From: Flavobacteriales bacterium UBA6051
GTDB lineage: Bacteria; Bacteroidota; Bacteroidia; Flavobacteriales_D; Crocinitomicaceae
DNA: 64,000 nucleotides
Direction of reading: 5' to 3'
Assembly (NCBI GenBank): GCA_002427735.1
Contig: DIYP01000003.1
Location: 1-64,000 of the forward strand
Below the pieces are notes generated by a model. The model made no database searches. It saw only the letters and a list, made by a program, of their open reading frames with translations, and was not told the DNA's origin. Of the stretch, positions 16,332 to 25,198 are shown piece by piece. Positions within the stretch are counted from its first letter, which is position 1; each line of letters opens with the position of its first letter. The position numbers and the translations under genes were made by a program.

Positions 16332-19300
16332 ATGAATTACAAAAAATCGAATCTTTACTTAGGTTGGTTTGTCTTCCTGATAGCAACAATCGTTTATTTC
16401 ATTACCATTGAAGATACCGTAAGTTTATGGGATTGTGGCGAGTACATCACTGCTGCATATAAATTAGAAGTAGGTCACCCGCCTGGAGCGCCGCTCTTTA
16501 TGGTATTGGGAAGATTGTTCTCATTTTTCGCTGATCCAGAGAATGTAGCCGTTTGGATTAACCGTCTGTCTGCGCTATCCAGTTCGTTGACCATTCTATT
16601 CATGTTCTGGTCTATTTCAATGCTCTTGAAGAAAATTGCACTGAAAAAAGCACTGGCACTGCAGAATTTGACAACTGGGGATAAAGTAGCGATTTTGGGA
16701 AGTGCATTCATCGGATCATTAGCGTACGCGTTCTCTGAATCTTTTTGGTTCTCAGCGGTAGAAGGTGAGGTTTATGCGATGTCATCACTTTTCACAGCAA
16801 TCATTTTCTGGGCGATCTTGAAATGGGATGAAGAAATGATGCACGTACAGAGTGGAGCTTTGGTGCAAGGGTATTCGCCCGACCGTTGGTTGTTATTTAT
16901 CATGTTTATGCTTGGACTGGCAATTGGTGTTCACCTTTTAGGAATTCTTATTGTTCCGGCCATTTCATACATCATTTACTTTAGATATCAGAAAGAAATT
17001 AGTCCACGTGGATTCGTTGTTGTAGGAATTCTTTCCGTGATTATTCTTGGCTTTATCCAAGAAGGTGTTATCCCCGGCTCTATTGCAATAGCCTCTAAAT
17101 TTGAGGTAGCGTTTGTTAATTCCTTAGGGTTACCATTCTTCAGTGGAACGATATTCTTCTTCGTTTTGCTCGTAGGAGCATGTCTGTTTTTGATTCGTTG
17201 GTCAAGAAAGAAAGGAAAGCGAATTGCCTATTCAGTAGTGATGGGATTAATTCTTTTGCTTATTGGTTACGGATCGTTTGCAGTAATCGTAATTCGTTCA
17301 AATGCGAATACACCGTTGGATGAAAATGACCCTGAAAACCTCGTAACACTTCATGCTTATTTGAAGCGTGAGCAATATGGTTCAGCACCCATCCTTTTCG
17401 GTCCTTACTGGAACTCGAAGGAAAGTACCAACCGAGATGATTATGGTGATCTTTCGCCTTTCCACTTGCGCAGATTCGTAGTGAAGAAAGGAGATAAAGT
17501 GCTGAAGGCATATGTTGATGAAGCAAGAGCTAACGAATACGCGAAGACACGCAGTGGTACGGAAGTAGTGGAGATGTATTACGAGTCCAATGCTTCTACA
17601 CGTAAGAATGCGGTTCCTGCATATGAGCAAACAACCTTCTTCCCTAGAATGTATTGGAGCCAGGAAGCTCACAGAATTGCAGGGTATAAGCGATGGTCGG
17701 GCTACGATCCGAACGAAGATGCAGGTACCGAAGAAGGGAAAGATGGAAACCGATTACCAACATTTGGAGAGAACATGAAATTCTTCATGAGTTATCAAGT
17801 TAACTGGATGTATTGGCGTTATTTCATGTGGAACTTTGCCGGTCGTCAGAACGACATTCAAGGGCATGGTGATAATATGCGTGGAAACTGGATTTCTGGT
17901 TTCAGCGTAGTTGATAATGCTCGTTTAGGAAATCAAGGCGAATTTGCGCCGTATTTTACTTCGGAAAATCCTTCGAATAACAAGTTCTTCTACCTGCCAT
18001 TGATTCTAGGGTTTATGGGAATTATTTTCCATTTCTATCGTGCGCCGAAAGATGCATTCGTTGTTTTCTTAGCCTTCTTATTTACTGGGGTGGCCATTAT
18101 TGTTTATTTGAATCAAAAGCCATTCGAGCCAAGAGAACGTGATTATGCATTTGCCGCATCCTTCTACTTCTTTGCCATGTGGATTGGAATGGGAGCATAC
18201 GCACTTTACGATGCTTTCAAATCTTTCGGTAAGAAAGAGATTATTCGAATTGCAATGCTTGGAGCAGGTGGAGCATTAATAGCTCTTTCTTTTGATACTG
18301 GAAGTGCTTCGTCACTGCCAATTACCCTTTCATGGTTAATCATGTTATTGATCGGAGGTGGGGCAATTGCCTTAATGATGGGACTGCGGAAAGTTCTGCA
18401 GAAAGATGTGCAAGGAGCCGTCGTCGGGACGATATTCTGTCTGAGCGTGCCATTGGTTATGGGTATGCAAGGATGGGATGACCACGACCGAAGCAACAAG
18501 ACCACAGCACATAATGTCGCACTGAATTATTTGAATTCTTGTCCTGAAAACGGAATCCTCTTTACAAATGGAGATAACGATACGTTCCCATTATGGTACA
18601 TGCAGGAAGTGGAAGGCAAACGTGTAGACGTTAGAGTGTGTAATTTGTCACTCATGCAAACAGATTGGTACACCAATCAAATGAAGATGAAGGCATACAC
18701 GTCGGATCCATTGCCAATTATGTTTACAGAGGATCAGATTTTGATGTACGCAGGTAATACGGATCAAGTGTTGTTCGCTGATCTTGTAGAGCTATTCTTC
18801 ATGAATGCGGATCCTGCAATCATTAAAAAAGTAATTAAACTAAGAGCTGACGCAAGCGACAAAGAGCTAAGAACTGCAATGCAGAACCTTTCAGCGAAAG
18901 GAGGGGCTCTTTTGAGTGGAGCTACAGCAACCGATCAACGTGCTGCAAAGCGTCTTTCAGAGATTAAAACTTTATTTGGACTCCCACTTTCCGATGGGAA
19001 CCTTGTGGATGATGTTTACAGCAAGTATCAAATTGGTTTGGAAGTATTAAGTGCTTACCGAGCAGGAGTTATCAAGATGTCTGAGCAAGCTATCCAGGCA
19101 TTCCAGCAAGAATTGATGGAGTCAGAGAAATCATGGAACTATGCGAATCTTGCGGATGCAATGGCGTTTACGAGAGATGACAATAACTTCGTTCCATTCC
19201 AGCAAGGTGGACGAATGATGAGAATTTTTCCAAGTTCAGGATTTGTTTTACCAGTAGACGTTAAGAATGCAGTAGCGTCGGGTGTAATTCTTGAAGGCCA

Positions 19301-20456
19301 AAAAGGAAACTGTCTTGATGAATTAAGATTCAACTTTGAGGAACGTGGTTTGACCAGAGAACAAGTAATGATGTTGGATATCATTGGGAACAATAACTGG
19401 GAGCGTGGAATTGCATTCTCATCCCCAGGAGGTTCGGAAGTTTCTATGGCACTTTACAGAAGAGGCTATGTGAAACAAAATGGTATGGCATTCGAATTAA
19501 GTCCATTGGACGATATGACGGATCGATTCAATACAGAGAAAATGTACGCCAATTTGATGAAGAATTACGACTATGGTACAATGAGCGATCCGGCCGTTCT
19601 TACGGATTATTATGCACGTCGCCATACTGATCAATACAGACTTCATTTCTTGTCATTGGCAGAAGAGTTTGTGGCAAAAGCGTTTAGAGCGGAAGAACAA
19701 AATGAACGTATTGCGCAGTATGCTAATATTGATCAGCCTGTTGCAGGCTTACCAGAGCCGGTTTCTCAAAAGGTTATTGATGAATACAAGGAGAAAGCGA
19801 AGAAGTTGATTAATCGCTCATTAGAAGTTATGCCAGCTGAATTAGTCATTGATTATGGTGAGGCGACTGCTTCGAATAATCCAAGAGACAATTATGAAGT
19901 GAACGGGAAGTCTTTGAAGGCCTTCACAGATGGTGTTTTGCATGATTATGTGGGAGTGCTTTACATGGCTGGTGATCAAAAAGGGGCAGAAAAGCTTGGA
20001 ATGACGGTAGCGGATCAACTGGAGTCAATCATGACGTATTATGAAAAGAGTAACGTTGGTGTGTCTGCGCAACCGGATAATACAAAAGACTTGTATGCGG
20101 CCTTAGGAGCTTACCTTAAGATGATGTCTGCGGCATTTGAATTTGGAGGCCCAAATAGCAAGTTGGCTAAACGCACCCAAGCGAAAGTCGATTATATCTA
20201 TAATACCATGTTCCCATCAATGATGGATCGCCTGAAAGAAAAGGCAAACAATAATGGTGAAAGTACAAGACGCGGTTCAAATGCAGGTAGATATGCTACA
20301 ATGCTTCATGATTTAGAAGATTATTCTGAAGGAATAGCGATATACTACGATTTGCTGGAACCAGCGCCTGCTCCTGAAGGAGACCCGGCGGCAGGAGATG
20401 GACCTTCATTGAATGATATCATCAACCAGTTACCCAATGGTAACGGTGGACAATAA
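16332..20456 (+). CDS. DUF2723 (TMEM260-like) membrane protein, probable GT-C glycosyltransferase
   Basis: A 1374-residue protein. The N-terminal half carries the DUF2723 domain with the hallmark SLWDCGEYITAAYKLEVGHP-PGAPL (about residues 30-55), where acidic residues in the first periplasmic loop act like the metal/lipid-sugar site of GT-C enzymes. There are about a dozen hydrophobic helices up to about residue 715, interrupted by a soluble loop (about 320-540). The C-terminal about 650 residues are soluble and helical, partly TPR-like. Eukaryotic TMEM260, of the same family, is a protein O-mannosyltransferase, so a role in O-glycosylation of exported proteins is a reasonable inference. ATG at 16332 is chosen because the upstream extension is not protein-like. 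A NodB deacetylase gene follows after three bases. Confidence 0.88.
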   Translation: MNYKKSNLYLGWFVFLIATIVYFITIEDTVSLWDCGEYITAAYKLEVGHPPGAPLFMVLGRLFSFFADPENVAVWINRLSALSSSLTILFMFWSISMLLKKIALKKALALQNLTTGDKVAILGSAFIGSLAYAFSESFWFSAVEGEVYAMSSLFTAIIFWAILKWDEEMMHVQSGALVQGYSPDRWLLFIMFMLGLAIGVHLLGILIVPAISYIIYFRYQKEISPRGFVVVGILSVIILGFIQEGVIPGSIAIASKFEVAFVNSLGLPFFSGTIFFFVLLVGACLFLIRWSRKKGKRIAYSVVMGLILLLIGYGSFAVIVIRSNANTPLDENDPENLVTLHAYLKREQYGSAPILFGPYWNSKESTNRDDYGDLSPFHLRRFVVKKGDKVLKAYVDEARANEYAKTRSGTEVVEMYYESNASTRKNAVPAYEQTTFFPRMYWSQEAHRIAGYKRWSGYDPNEDAGTEEGKDGNRLPTFGENMKFFMSYQVNWMYWRYFMWNFAGRQNDIQGHGDNMRGNWISGFSVVDNARLGNQGEFAPYFTSENPSNNKFFYLPLILGFMGIIFHFYRAPKDAFVVFLAFLFTGVAIIVYLNQKPFEPRERDYAFAASFYFFAMWIGMGAYALYDAFKSFGKKEIIRIAMLGAGGALIALSFDTGSASSLPITLSWLIMLLIGGGAIALMMGLRKVLQKDVQGAVVGTIFCLSVPLVMGMQGWDDHDRSNKTTAHNVALNYLNSCPENGILFTNGDNDTFPLWYMQEVEGKRVDVRVCNLSLMQTDWYTNQMKMKAYTSDPLPIMFTEDQILMYAGNTDQVLFADLVELFFMNADPAIIKKVIKLRADASDKELRTAMQNLSAKGGALLSGATATDQRAAKRLSEIKTLFGLPLSDGNLVDDVYSKYQIGLEVLSAYRAGVIKMSEQAIQAFQQELMESEKSWNYANLADAMAFTRDDNNFVPFQQGGRMMRIFPSSGFVLPVDVKNAVASGVILEGQKGNCLDELRFNFEERGLTREQVMMLDIIGNNNWERGIAFSSPGGSEVSMALYRRGYVKQNGMAFELSPLDDMTDRFNTEKMYANLMKNYDYGTMSDPAVLTDYYARRHTDQYRLHFLSLAEEFVAKAFRAEEQNERIAQYANIDQPVAGLPEPVSQKVIDEYKEKAKKLINRSLEVMPAELVIDYGEATASNNPRDNYEVNGKSLKAFTDGVLHDYVGVLYMAGDQKGAEKLGMTVADQLESIMTYYEKSNVGVSAQPDNTKDLYAALGAYLKMMSAAFEFGGPNSKLAKRTQAKVDYIYNTMFPSMMDRLKEKANNNGESTRRGSNAGRYATMLHDLEDYSEGIAIYYDLLEPAPAPEGDPAAGDGPSLNDIINQLPNGNGGQ

Positions 20457-20459
20457 TTA

Positions 20460-21074
20460 ATGATTCACGTTTTTAAAACCCCACAGTTCGCTCGCAGAAT
20501 GTTTCCGCGGCGGGTGTGGGGTTTTTCTTCTTCCGATACTGTATATCTTACGTTTGATGACGGTCCTACGACCGAAATGACCCAGTGGATTTTAAAGGTG
20601 CTCAAGGAGCGCAAAATCAAAGCAACTTTCTTTTGTGTAGGAGCAAACGCACAAGAACATCCTGATTTAATGCAAGAAATTATTTCGGATGGGCATCAGG
20701 TTGGAAACCACACCATGAGACATGACAAAGGGCTTGTACTCAGAAAAGATGATTACTGCGATTCTATAAAAGAAGCTGCTCAGTTTATCCCTTCAAAGCT
20801 GTTTCGCCCACCTTATGGTAGAATGCCCAAAGCATATGACAAAGAAATTTTGGAGAATTATCAAATCATTATGTGGTCATGGTTATCCTACGATTTCGAC
20901 CATGCAATTCCAATAGATAAAATTCTTCAAAAGGCGGATCAACAGATTCAGCCAGGCGATATCCTCGTCTTACACGACAATAAAAAAGTGGAAGAACGTG
21001 TCAAAGAGCTCCTCCCGAAACTATTGGACCTGCTTGTGGGAAAAGGACTGAAATTTGACGTTATTTCCGCTTAA
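20460..21074 (+). CDS. Polysaccharide deacetylase family protein (NodB fold)
   Basis: A 204-residue carbohydrate esterase 4-type protein. Motif 1 TFDDGP (about residues 32-37) carries the catalytic base and metal-binding Asp, motif 2 is GNHTMRH (metal His pair), motif 3 is FRPPYG, and near the C terminus VLHDN provides the catalytic His. There is no obvious signal peptide. It deacetylates an N-acetylated sugar polymer or lipid-linked sugar. It starts three bases after the DUF2723 gene and is surely cotranscribed; this suggests a shared glycan pathway. It ends in a 14-bp overlap with the convergent DUF2480 gene. Confidence 0.9.
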   Translation: MIHVFKTPQFARRMFPRRVWGFSSSDTVYLTFDDGPTTEMTQWILKVLKERKIKATFFCVGANAQEHPDLMQEIISDGHQVGNHTMRHDKGLVLRKDDYCDSIKEAAQFIPSKLFRPPYGRMPKAYDKEILENYQIIMWSWLSYDFDHAIPIDKILQKADQQIQPGDILVLHDNKKVEERVKELLPKLLDLLVGKGLKFDVISA

Positions 21075-21564
21075 AGACAGGTACGGTCGAACAAGGTTCT
21101 CCATACATAATGCTTTTAGCAACGGGTTGAAGGTGTCGAACAAGTTCACTCATTGCGAACTCAGGTGATGAAATATCCGAACAACCCTTAATGATAATCC
21201 TCCCATCGGTATATTCCGAAACATCGTCTTTACGAATATTTTCTACGATAAGTTGTTTTTCCAAATCTGTTTTGCTGCCAATGATGTATTTAGCGCCATG
21301 GGCCTGCAATTGGGATCCGATCAACATGTACGCCCATGTTGGAACAATAGCATCCTCCGTGCAGTGTACATAAACCGCTTTTTCTGAATATTGCCCCCAA
21401 TCGCATGATTTGATCCATGCTCGGAACTCTTTTTCCTTTAGCACAAGTCGTTGCCAAAGTTGGTCAGCAACATCTAGCTCAACAATCTCTTCAGCAGGTT
21501 TATAGTCTGCCAGATCCAGCGAGATCAAGCCACTCTCTTTGACACGATTTACGATTTCATTCAT
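21061..21564 (-). CDS. DUF2480 family protein
   Basis: A 167-residue cytosolic protein that matches my memory of the Bacteroidota-restricted DUF2480 family along its whole length: NRVKESGLISLDLADY at the start, DQLWQRLVLKEKEFRAWIKS, AVYVHCTEDAIVPTWAYMLI in the middle and KGCSDISSPEFAMSELVRHL near the end. No function is known for the family; conserved Cys and His/Asp residues (HCTED, KGCSD) might form an active or metal site. Convergent with the deacetylase gene. Confidence 0.85.
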   Translation of the reverse strand: MNEIVNRVKESGLISLDLADYKPAEEIVELDVADQLWQRLVLKEKEFRAWIKSCDWGQYSEKAVYVHCTEDAIVPTWAYMLIGSQLQAHGAKYIIGSKTDLEKQLIVENIRKDDVSEYTDGRIIIKGCSDISSPEFAMSELVRHLQPVAKSIMYGEPCSTVPVFKRK

Positions 21565-21671
21565 AAGGCAAAATTAAAGCATTAATTTCAAAAAACACCG
21601 AATTCTAAAATGTGTTCGCTGCCATTCTGGCATGTAATTTACTCGGGCACAATAGTTGACAAACCCAGAGC

Positions 21672-22493
21672 ATGAATAAACGCCATCCTTTCGGCTCAAC
21701 TTATGAAGCAATCATTTACCCACTTTTATTGTTGGTGGTTATGTGGTTGGTCTTTTGGGCTGATCACCTATTTGTTCTAACGGACTTTTACAAGTTTGGT
21801 GTTCGCCCGCAAGAGTTTGAAAGTTTAAAGGGCATATTGTTCATGCCCTTGATCCATGCCAAGAATGAAATTGAGCATATCGTAAATAACTCGATGCCAA
21901 CTGTTGTCTTACTTGCGGCGCTTATCTATTATTACCGGAAAATTGCGTTACGTGTATTCGTTTTTTCATGGCTATTGACAGGCTTTGGAGTTTGGTTCTT
22001 TGCACAGAATACACATTCATATCATATTGGGATGAGCGGGGTTATTTATGCGCTCGCAGGTTTTCTTTTTACCTCTGGTGTAATGCGCAAGTATCTTCCG
22101 TTGCAAGGGATCTCACTTTTTGTAGCGTTTGTCTATGGAAGCATGATCTGGGGCATTTTTCCTATTGAGCCTCATATTTCTTGGGAAGGACACCTTGCCG
22201 GATTATTATCAGGCGTTCTACTGGCGGTAGTCTATAGAAAACTAGGACCTCAACCTCCTAAGTATTTTTACGAAATTGAAAAGGAAATGGGGATAGAACC
22301 ACCAGATTTCGAGGGTGAATTGAATGAGCGTATTAGACTGGCGAAGTTAAGGGAAGAAGAACGTCAACGAATACGGGAAGAAATCGCAGCAGCAAGAGAA
22401 CGTGGTGAGGAAATGACCCCTGAGCGTATTAAGATTATCTATCATTACACGAAGAAGGATAACAGCGGTGAAAAAGAAAGCAACAGTGAATAA
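21672..22493 (+). CDS. Rhomboid family intramembrane serine protease
   Basis: A 273-residue protein with six hydrophobic segments in the first 195 residues. The catalytic Ser122 lies in GMSG (IGMSGVIYALAG) and the catalytic His174 in EGHLAGLLSG, the rhomboid dyad. The C-terminal about 75 residues form a charged, helical cytosolic tail (EERQRIREEIAAARERG), longer than the core fold requires. It cleaves transmembrane segments of other membrane proteins; the substrate is unknown. It stands alone between two minus-strand genes. Confidence 0.9.
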   Translation: MNKRHPFGSTYEAIIYPLLLLVVMWLVFWADHLFVLTDFYKFGVRPQEFESLKGILFMPLIHAKNEIEHIVNNSMPTVVLLAALIYYYRKIALRVFVFSWLLTGFGVWFFAQNTHSYHIGMSGVIYALAGFLFTSGVMRKYLPLQGISLFVAFVYGSMIWGIFPIEPHISWEGHLAGLLSGVLLAVVYRKLGPQPPKYFYEIEKEMGIEPPDFEGELNERIRLAKLREEERQRIREEIAAARERGEEMTPERIKIIYHYTKKDNSGEKESNSE

Positions 22494-22521
22494 CTGAAAC
22501 TGTCAAGTGGAAAGTTCACTA

Positions 22522-22989
22522 TTAACCAGGATTGAAGCGGTGAACAATTGAACCCATGCCTTGCGATGTCTCTTGACGATTTAAATCTTGAAAATCAATA
22601 CAGATATATTCGCCTGGTTGTAACATAATGGAATCATTGGTGAAATAGTTGACAAGATCCGAAATGCCAAAATTATGGCCGATTATCATGAGGTCGTTGT
22701 TCGAGTTGGATTGCCAAATGTGCTGGAGGTAGATTTGTTTCGAGCATAAGTGAAATTCATCATAAAATGTATGCTTGTCAAATTGAATTTCGCGCGCGAG
22801 AAGTTCGTAGGTCTGCCTTGTTCGTAATGCCCCACTGCACCACACTTCAGTTCCTTCTATTCGCTTGGCTACTGCTTTTTTCAATAGTTCACACTGGTGG
22901 ATACCACGTTTCGTAAGTACCCTGTCAAAGTCTTTTCCAGAGAAAGAGTTGAGTTCTGGTTCAGCATGTCGAAGAATATGAAGTTTCAT
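22522..22989 (-). CDS. SixA-type histidine phosphatase
   Basis: A 155-residue member of the short histidine phosphatase branch. The catalytic His is in LHILRHAEPEL (RHA in place of the usual RHG, as in SixA), the partner Arg in CSGALRTRQTYELL, and the second His in MIIGHNFGISDLVNYF. SixA proteins remove phosphate from phosphohistidine residues, for example of phosphotransferase or phosphorelay proteins. The start at the ATG encoding MKLHIL places the catalytic strand at the N terminus, as usual; a longer start eight codons upstream is less likely. Confidence 0.88.
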   Translation of the reverse strand: MKLHILRHAEPELNSFSGKDFDRVLTKRGIHQCELLKKAVAKRIEGTEVWCSGALRTRQTYELLAREIQFDKHTFYDEFHLCSKQIYLQHIWQSNSNNDLMIIGHNFGISDLVNYFTNDSIMLQPGEYICIDFQDLNRQETSQGMGSIVHRFNPG

Positions 22990-23163
22990 TTTTTTTGAGC
23001 TTTTTCCAACCATTGCCCGCTACAAAGCGTTTTAATGGTAAGAAAGTAATCGATAAAGTTATTAATTGAATAAAGTAGGAATTGTGTTGTTCTGATAGTG
23101 ATCAGAAAGGAAAAAAAATGTAAATTACATAAAAAGTTGAAAGTAAGGCCATTAAAAACATCA

Positions 23164-23733
23164 ATGGACATCACTCCTGAAATACTTAAAGCGTGCACGC
23201 GTGATGACCGAAAGGCAATCAATCTCTTGTATGAGTATGGTTTCAGGATTCTTATGCCTATTTGCTTTCGATACAATAACAACGAAGAGGATGCGCGCGC
23301 CTCATTCAATGCTGGCTTTATCAAGATTTTAAAAGGACTCGAAAAGGCGGATGAAAAAATAAATTTCGATGCCTGGGCGAAAAGAATCATGGTCAATTCA
23401 TTGATTGATGAGTACCGAAAGAATAAAAAATACAATGCACGGATAGCACGAAGTGATAGTGAAGCCGAGTTGGATTATTATTCTACGGGACACAACAACG
23501 AAGCTGAGAGTAATCTAGGCTATGAAAACATCATGATGCTGGTGAAAGAATTGCCAACAACAACTGCTCATGTGTTCAACCTTTATGTCATTGAGGGGTA
23601 TACCCACAAAGAAATAGGAGAACAATTAGAAATGTCTGAGGGGACATCAAAGTGGCATCTTTCAACCGCAAGAAAGTTATTAAGAGAAAAACTAGACAGA
23701 TTGGAGAATCAGAATCAACGGATGGTGATATGA
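23164..23733 (+). CDS. ECF RNA polymerase sigma factor (sigma-70 family)
   Basis: A 189-residue ECF sigma factor. Region 2 spans about residues 20-85 (FRILMPICFRYNNNEEDARASFNAGFIKIL, WAKRIMVNSLIDEYRK) and region 4 about residues 125-180 (ELPTTTAHVFNLYVIEGYTHKEIGEQLEMSEGTSKWHLSTARKLL). The start is placed at the ATG encoding MDITPEIL, just before region 2; upstream codons are Lys-rich and not family-like. Its TGA stop overlaps the ATG of the next gene, which encodes the likely anti-sigma/membrane partner, so the two are translated together. The regulon probably includes this operon and envelope genes. Confidence 0.93.
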   Translation: MDITPEILKACTRDDRKAINLLYEYGFRILMPICFRYNNNEEDARASFNAGFIKILKGLEKADEKINFDAWAKRIMVNSLIDEYRKNKKYNARIARSDSEAELDYYSTGHNNEAESNLGYENIMMLVKELPTTTAHVFNLYVIEGYTHKEIGEQLEMSEGTSKWHLSTARKLLREKLDRLENQNQRMVI

Positions 23734-25196
23734 GTTGGACGGATGAGGAAATAGATAAGTTGTTTCAAGATAGAGCGGAAGATCTATCGTTTGAGTACAA
23801 GAATGATTATTGGAATGAATTCAATTCATCCCTCTCTGATGCTATTCCGACAGCAGGTATTGATGCTGATGCTTTGAGTGAAATCGATCGTATGTATCAG
23901 GAAGAAGCAGCTGAGCTCTCTTTTGAATATAAGCATGCGTATTGGCAGGAAATGGAGGCAATGTTAGCGAGAAGTCAATCAAGAGATTTCTTGTGGTATG
24001 CAACAGCAGCGGTTTTTGTTGGTCTATTAATGTTCAATCTGTTTACAGATGTACCGCAGTCGAATTTTGATAATTCGCGCACATTGACTTCTTCTTTGGA
24101 ATCGCTTACTCAAGGTGGATCAGAAAATACGAGTGATGCGAACGAAAAAGCAGCTGGACAGGTTGAGGAAGGAAATGTATTTACAGGAGATCTGTCTTTG
24201 GATAACGGAGTAGGGGATGTAATTCCTGACCCAATTGTGAATGATGCTATAAATGGGACATCACTGAATTTAGAACCAATCGTTGGGATTGGTGAAAACA
24301 ATGCTAATAAATTCGAGGAGCGTATTGTAGACCCTTCAGTGGATGATGTTAACGAGTCAGAGAACTCGGATCGAACATTGCTCCCTGGAGATAATACAAT
24401 AATTGAAACAATCGCTCGAAAAAGACCAGATGCGAAAGAGTCAATGGTTGAGCGTAAAGAGCTGAATAACGCGCTCAATGATGAGTTGGCTATCGGTTCC
24501 GTTGATGCACTCCAGACAAGAACAGTTGAGTCAGGAAAGATTGAAAAGGATATTGTTGATTTACAAGAGAAGTATCCGCTATCAGACTTAAAATTGCCAA
24601 CACGTTCTATGTTCTTTGTAGAATTGAACGGTGGTCTTTCTCAGTCGCTTATTACTCCTTCTGATCGAATGTCGTATTCAGCAGGTGGTGGAATTGGAGC
24701 TCAATTCGAGAAAGGTCGTTTTGTATTTACGACAGGTGTTAATGCAAATGTATCTTTCCATGATGATTTGGTACTCAGTCGTCAGGCGAAGGTTTATGGA
24801 TTCGGATCGGAAGTATTCAAATATACATTAAAGTACGATCAGATTTATTCGCTGGAAGCGAACTTAAGTGTGGGGTATCGTTTTGGTAATCATCGATTAA
24901 ATGTAGGTGTAAGACCTTCCTATGCATTCGGATCGAAAGTAGGCTTTACTCAGCATTCCGATACAGACGAAACAGGCGAGCGCCAGACGGTTTATGGACA
25001 CATGGATGGGATTCAGCGATTAGGTGTTAAGCCTATGATTGGTTATGCATTTGACATCCGCTCATTCACGATCGGGGTGAATGTTGGAGCTCAATTGATG
25101 CCAGCAGTGAATGAAGAATTCATTAACGGGAAGAATAATCAGTTGCCAATAGACGGACAATTGTACATTAGAAAAAACATAAGTTTTAGAAGATAA
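23730..25196 (+). CDS. Anti-sigma-like membrane protein with C-terminal outer-membrane-barrel-like domain
   Basis: A 488-residue protein translated from an ATG overlapping the sigma-factor stop (ATGA). Residues 1-85 are cytosolic and contain the same motif twice: EEIDKLFQDRAEDLSFEYK (6-24) and SEIDRMYQEEAAELSFEYK (50-68), each followed by a Y-W-E signature. One transmembrane helix lies at about 87-106. A long polar, acidic, Asn/Ser-rich linker (about 110-290) follows, then about 200 residues of alternating beta-strand pattern with glycine turns (FVELNGGLSQSL, YSAGGGIGAQFEKGRFVFTTGVNANV), like small outer-membrane barrels. It ends ISFRR rather than in a terminal aromatic residue. It probably holds the sigma factor at the membrane. 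Confidence 0.8.
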   Translation: MSWTDEEIDKLFQDRAEDLSFEYKNDYWNEFNSSLSDAIPTAGIDADALSEIDRMYQEEAAELSFEYKHAYWQEMEAMLARSQSRDFLWYATAAVFVGLLMFNLFTDVPQSNFDNSRTLTSSLESLTQGGSENTSDANEKAAGQVEEGNVFTGDLSLDNGVGDVIPDPIVNDAINGTSLNLEPIVGIGENNANKFEERIVDPSVDDVNESENSDRTLLPGDNTIIETIARKRPDAKESMVERKELNNALNDELAIGSVDALQTRTVESGKIEKDIVDLQEKYPLSDLKLPTRSMFFVELNGGLSQSLITPSDRMSYSAGGGIGAQFEKGRFVFTTGVNANVSFHDDLVLSRQAKVYGFGSEVFKYTLKYDQIYSLEANLSVGYRFGNHRLNVGVRPSYAFGSKVGFTQHSDTDETGERQTVYGHMDGIQRLGVKPMIGYAFDIRSFTIGVNVGAQLMPAVNEEFINGKNNQLPIDGQLYIRKNISFRR

Positions 25197-25198
25197 GA

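Noticed and set aside
22986..23435. 149-codon minus-strand frame opposite the sigma-factor gene
   Set aside because: The sigma factor on the plus strand has clear region 2 and 4 motifs; the opposite frame is not protein-like.
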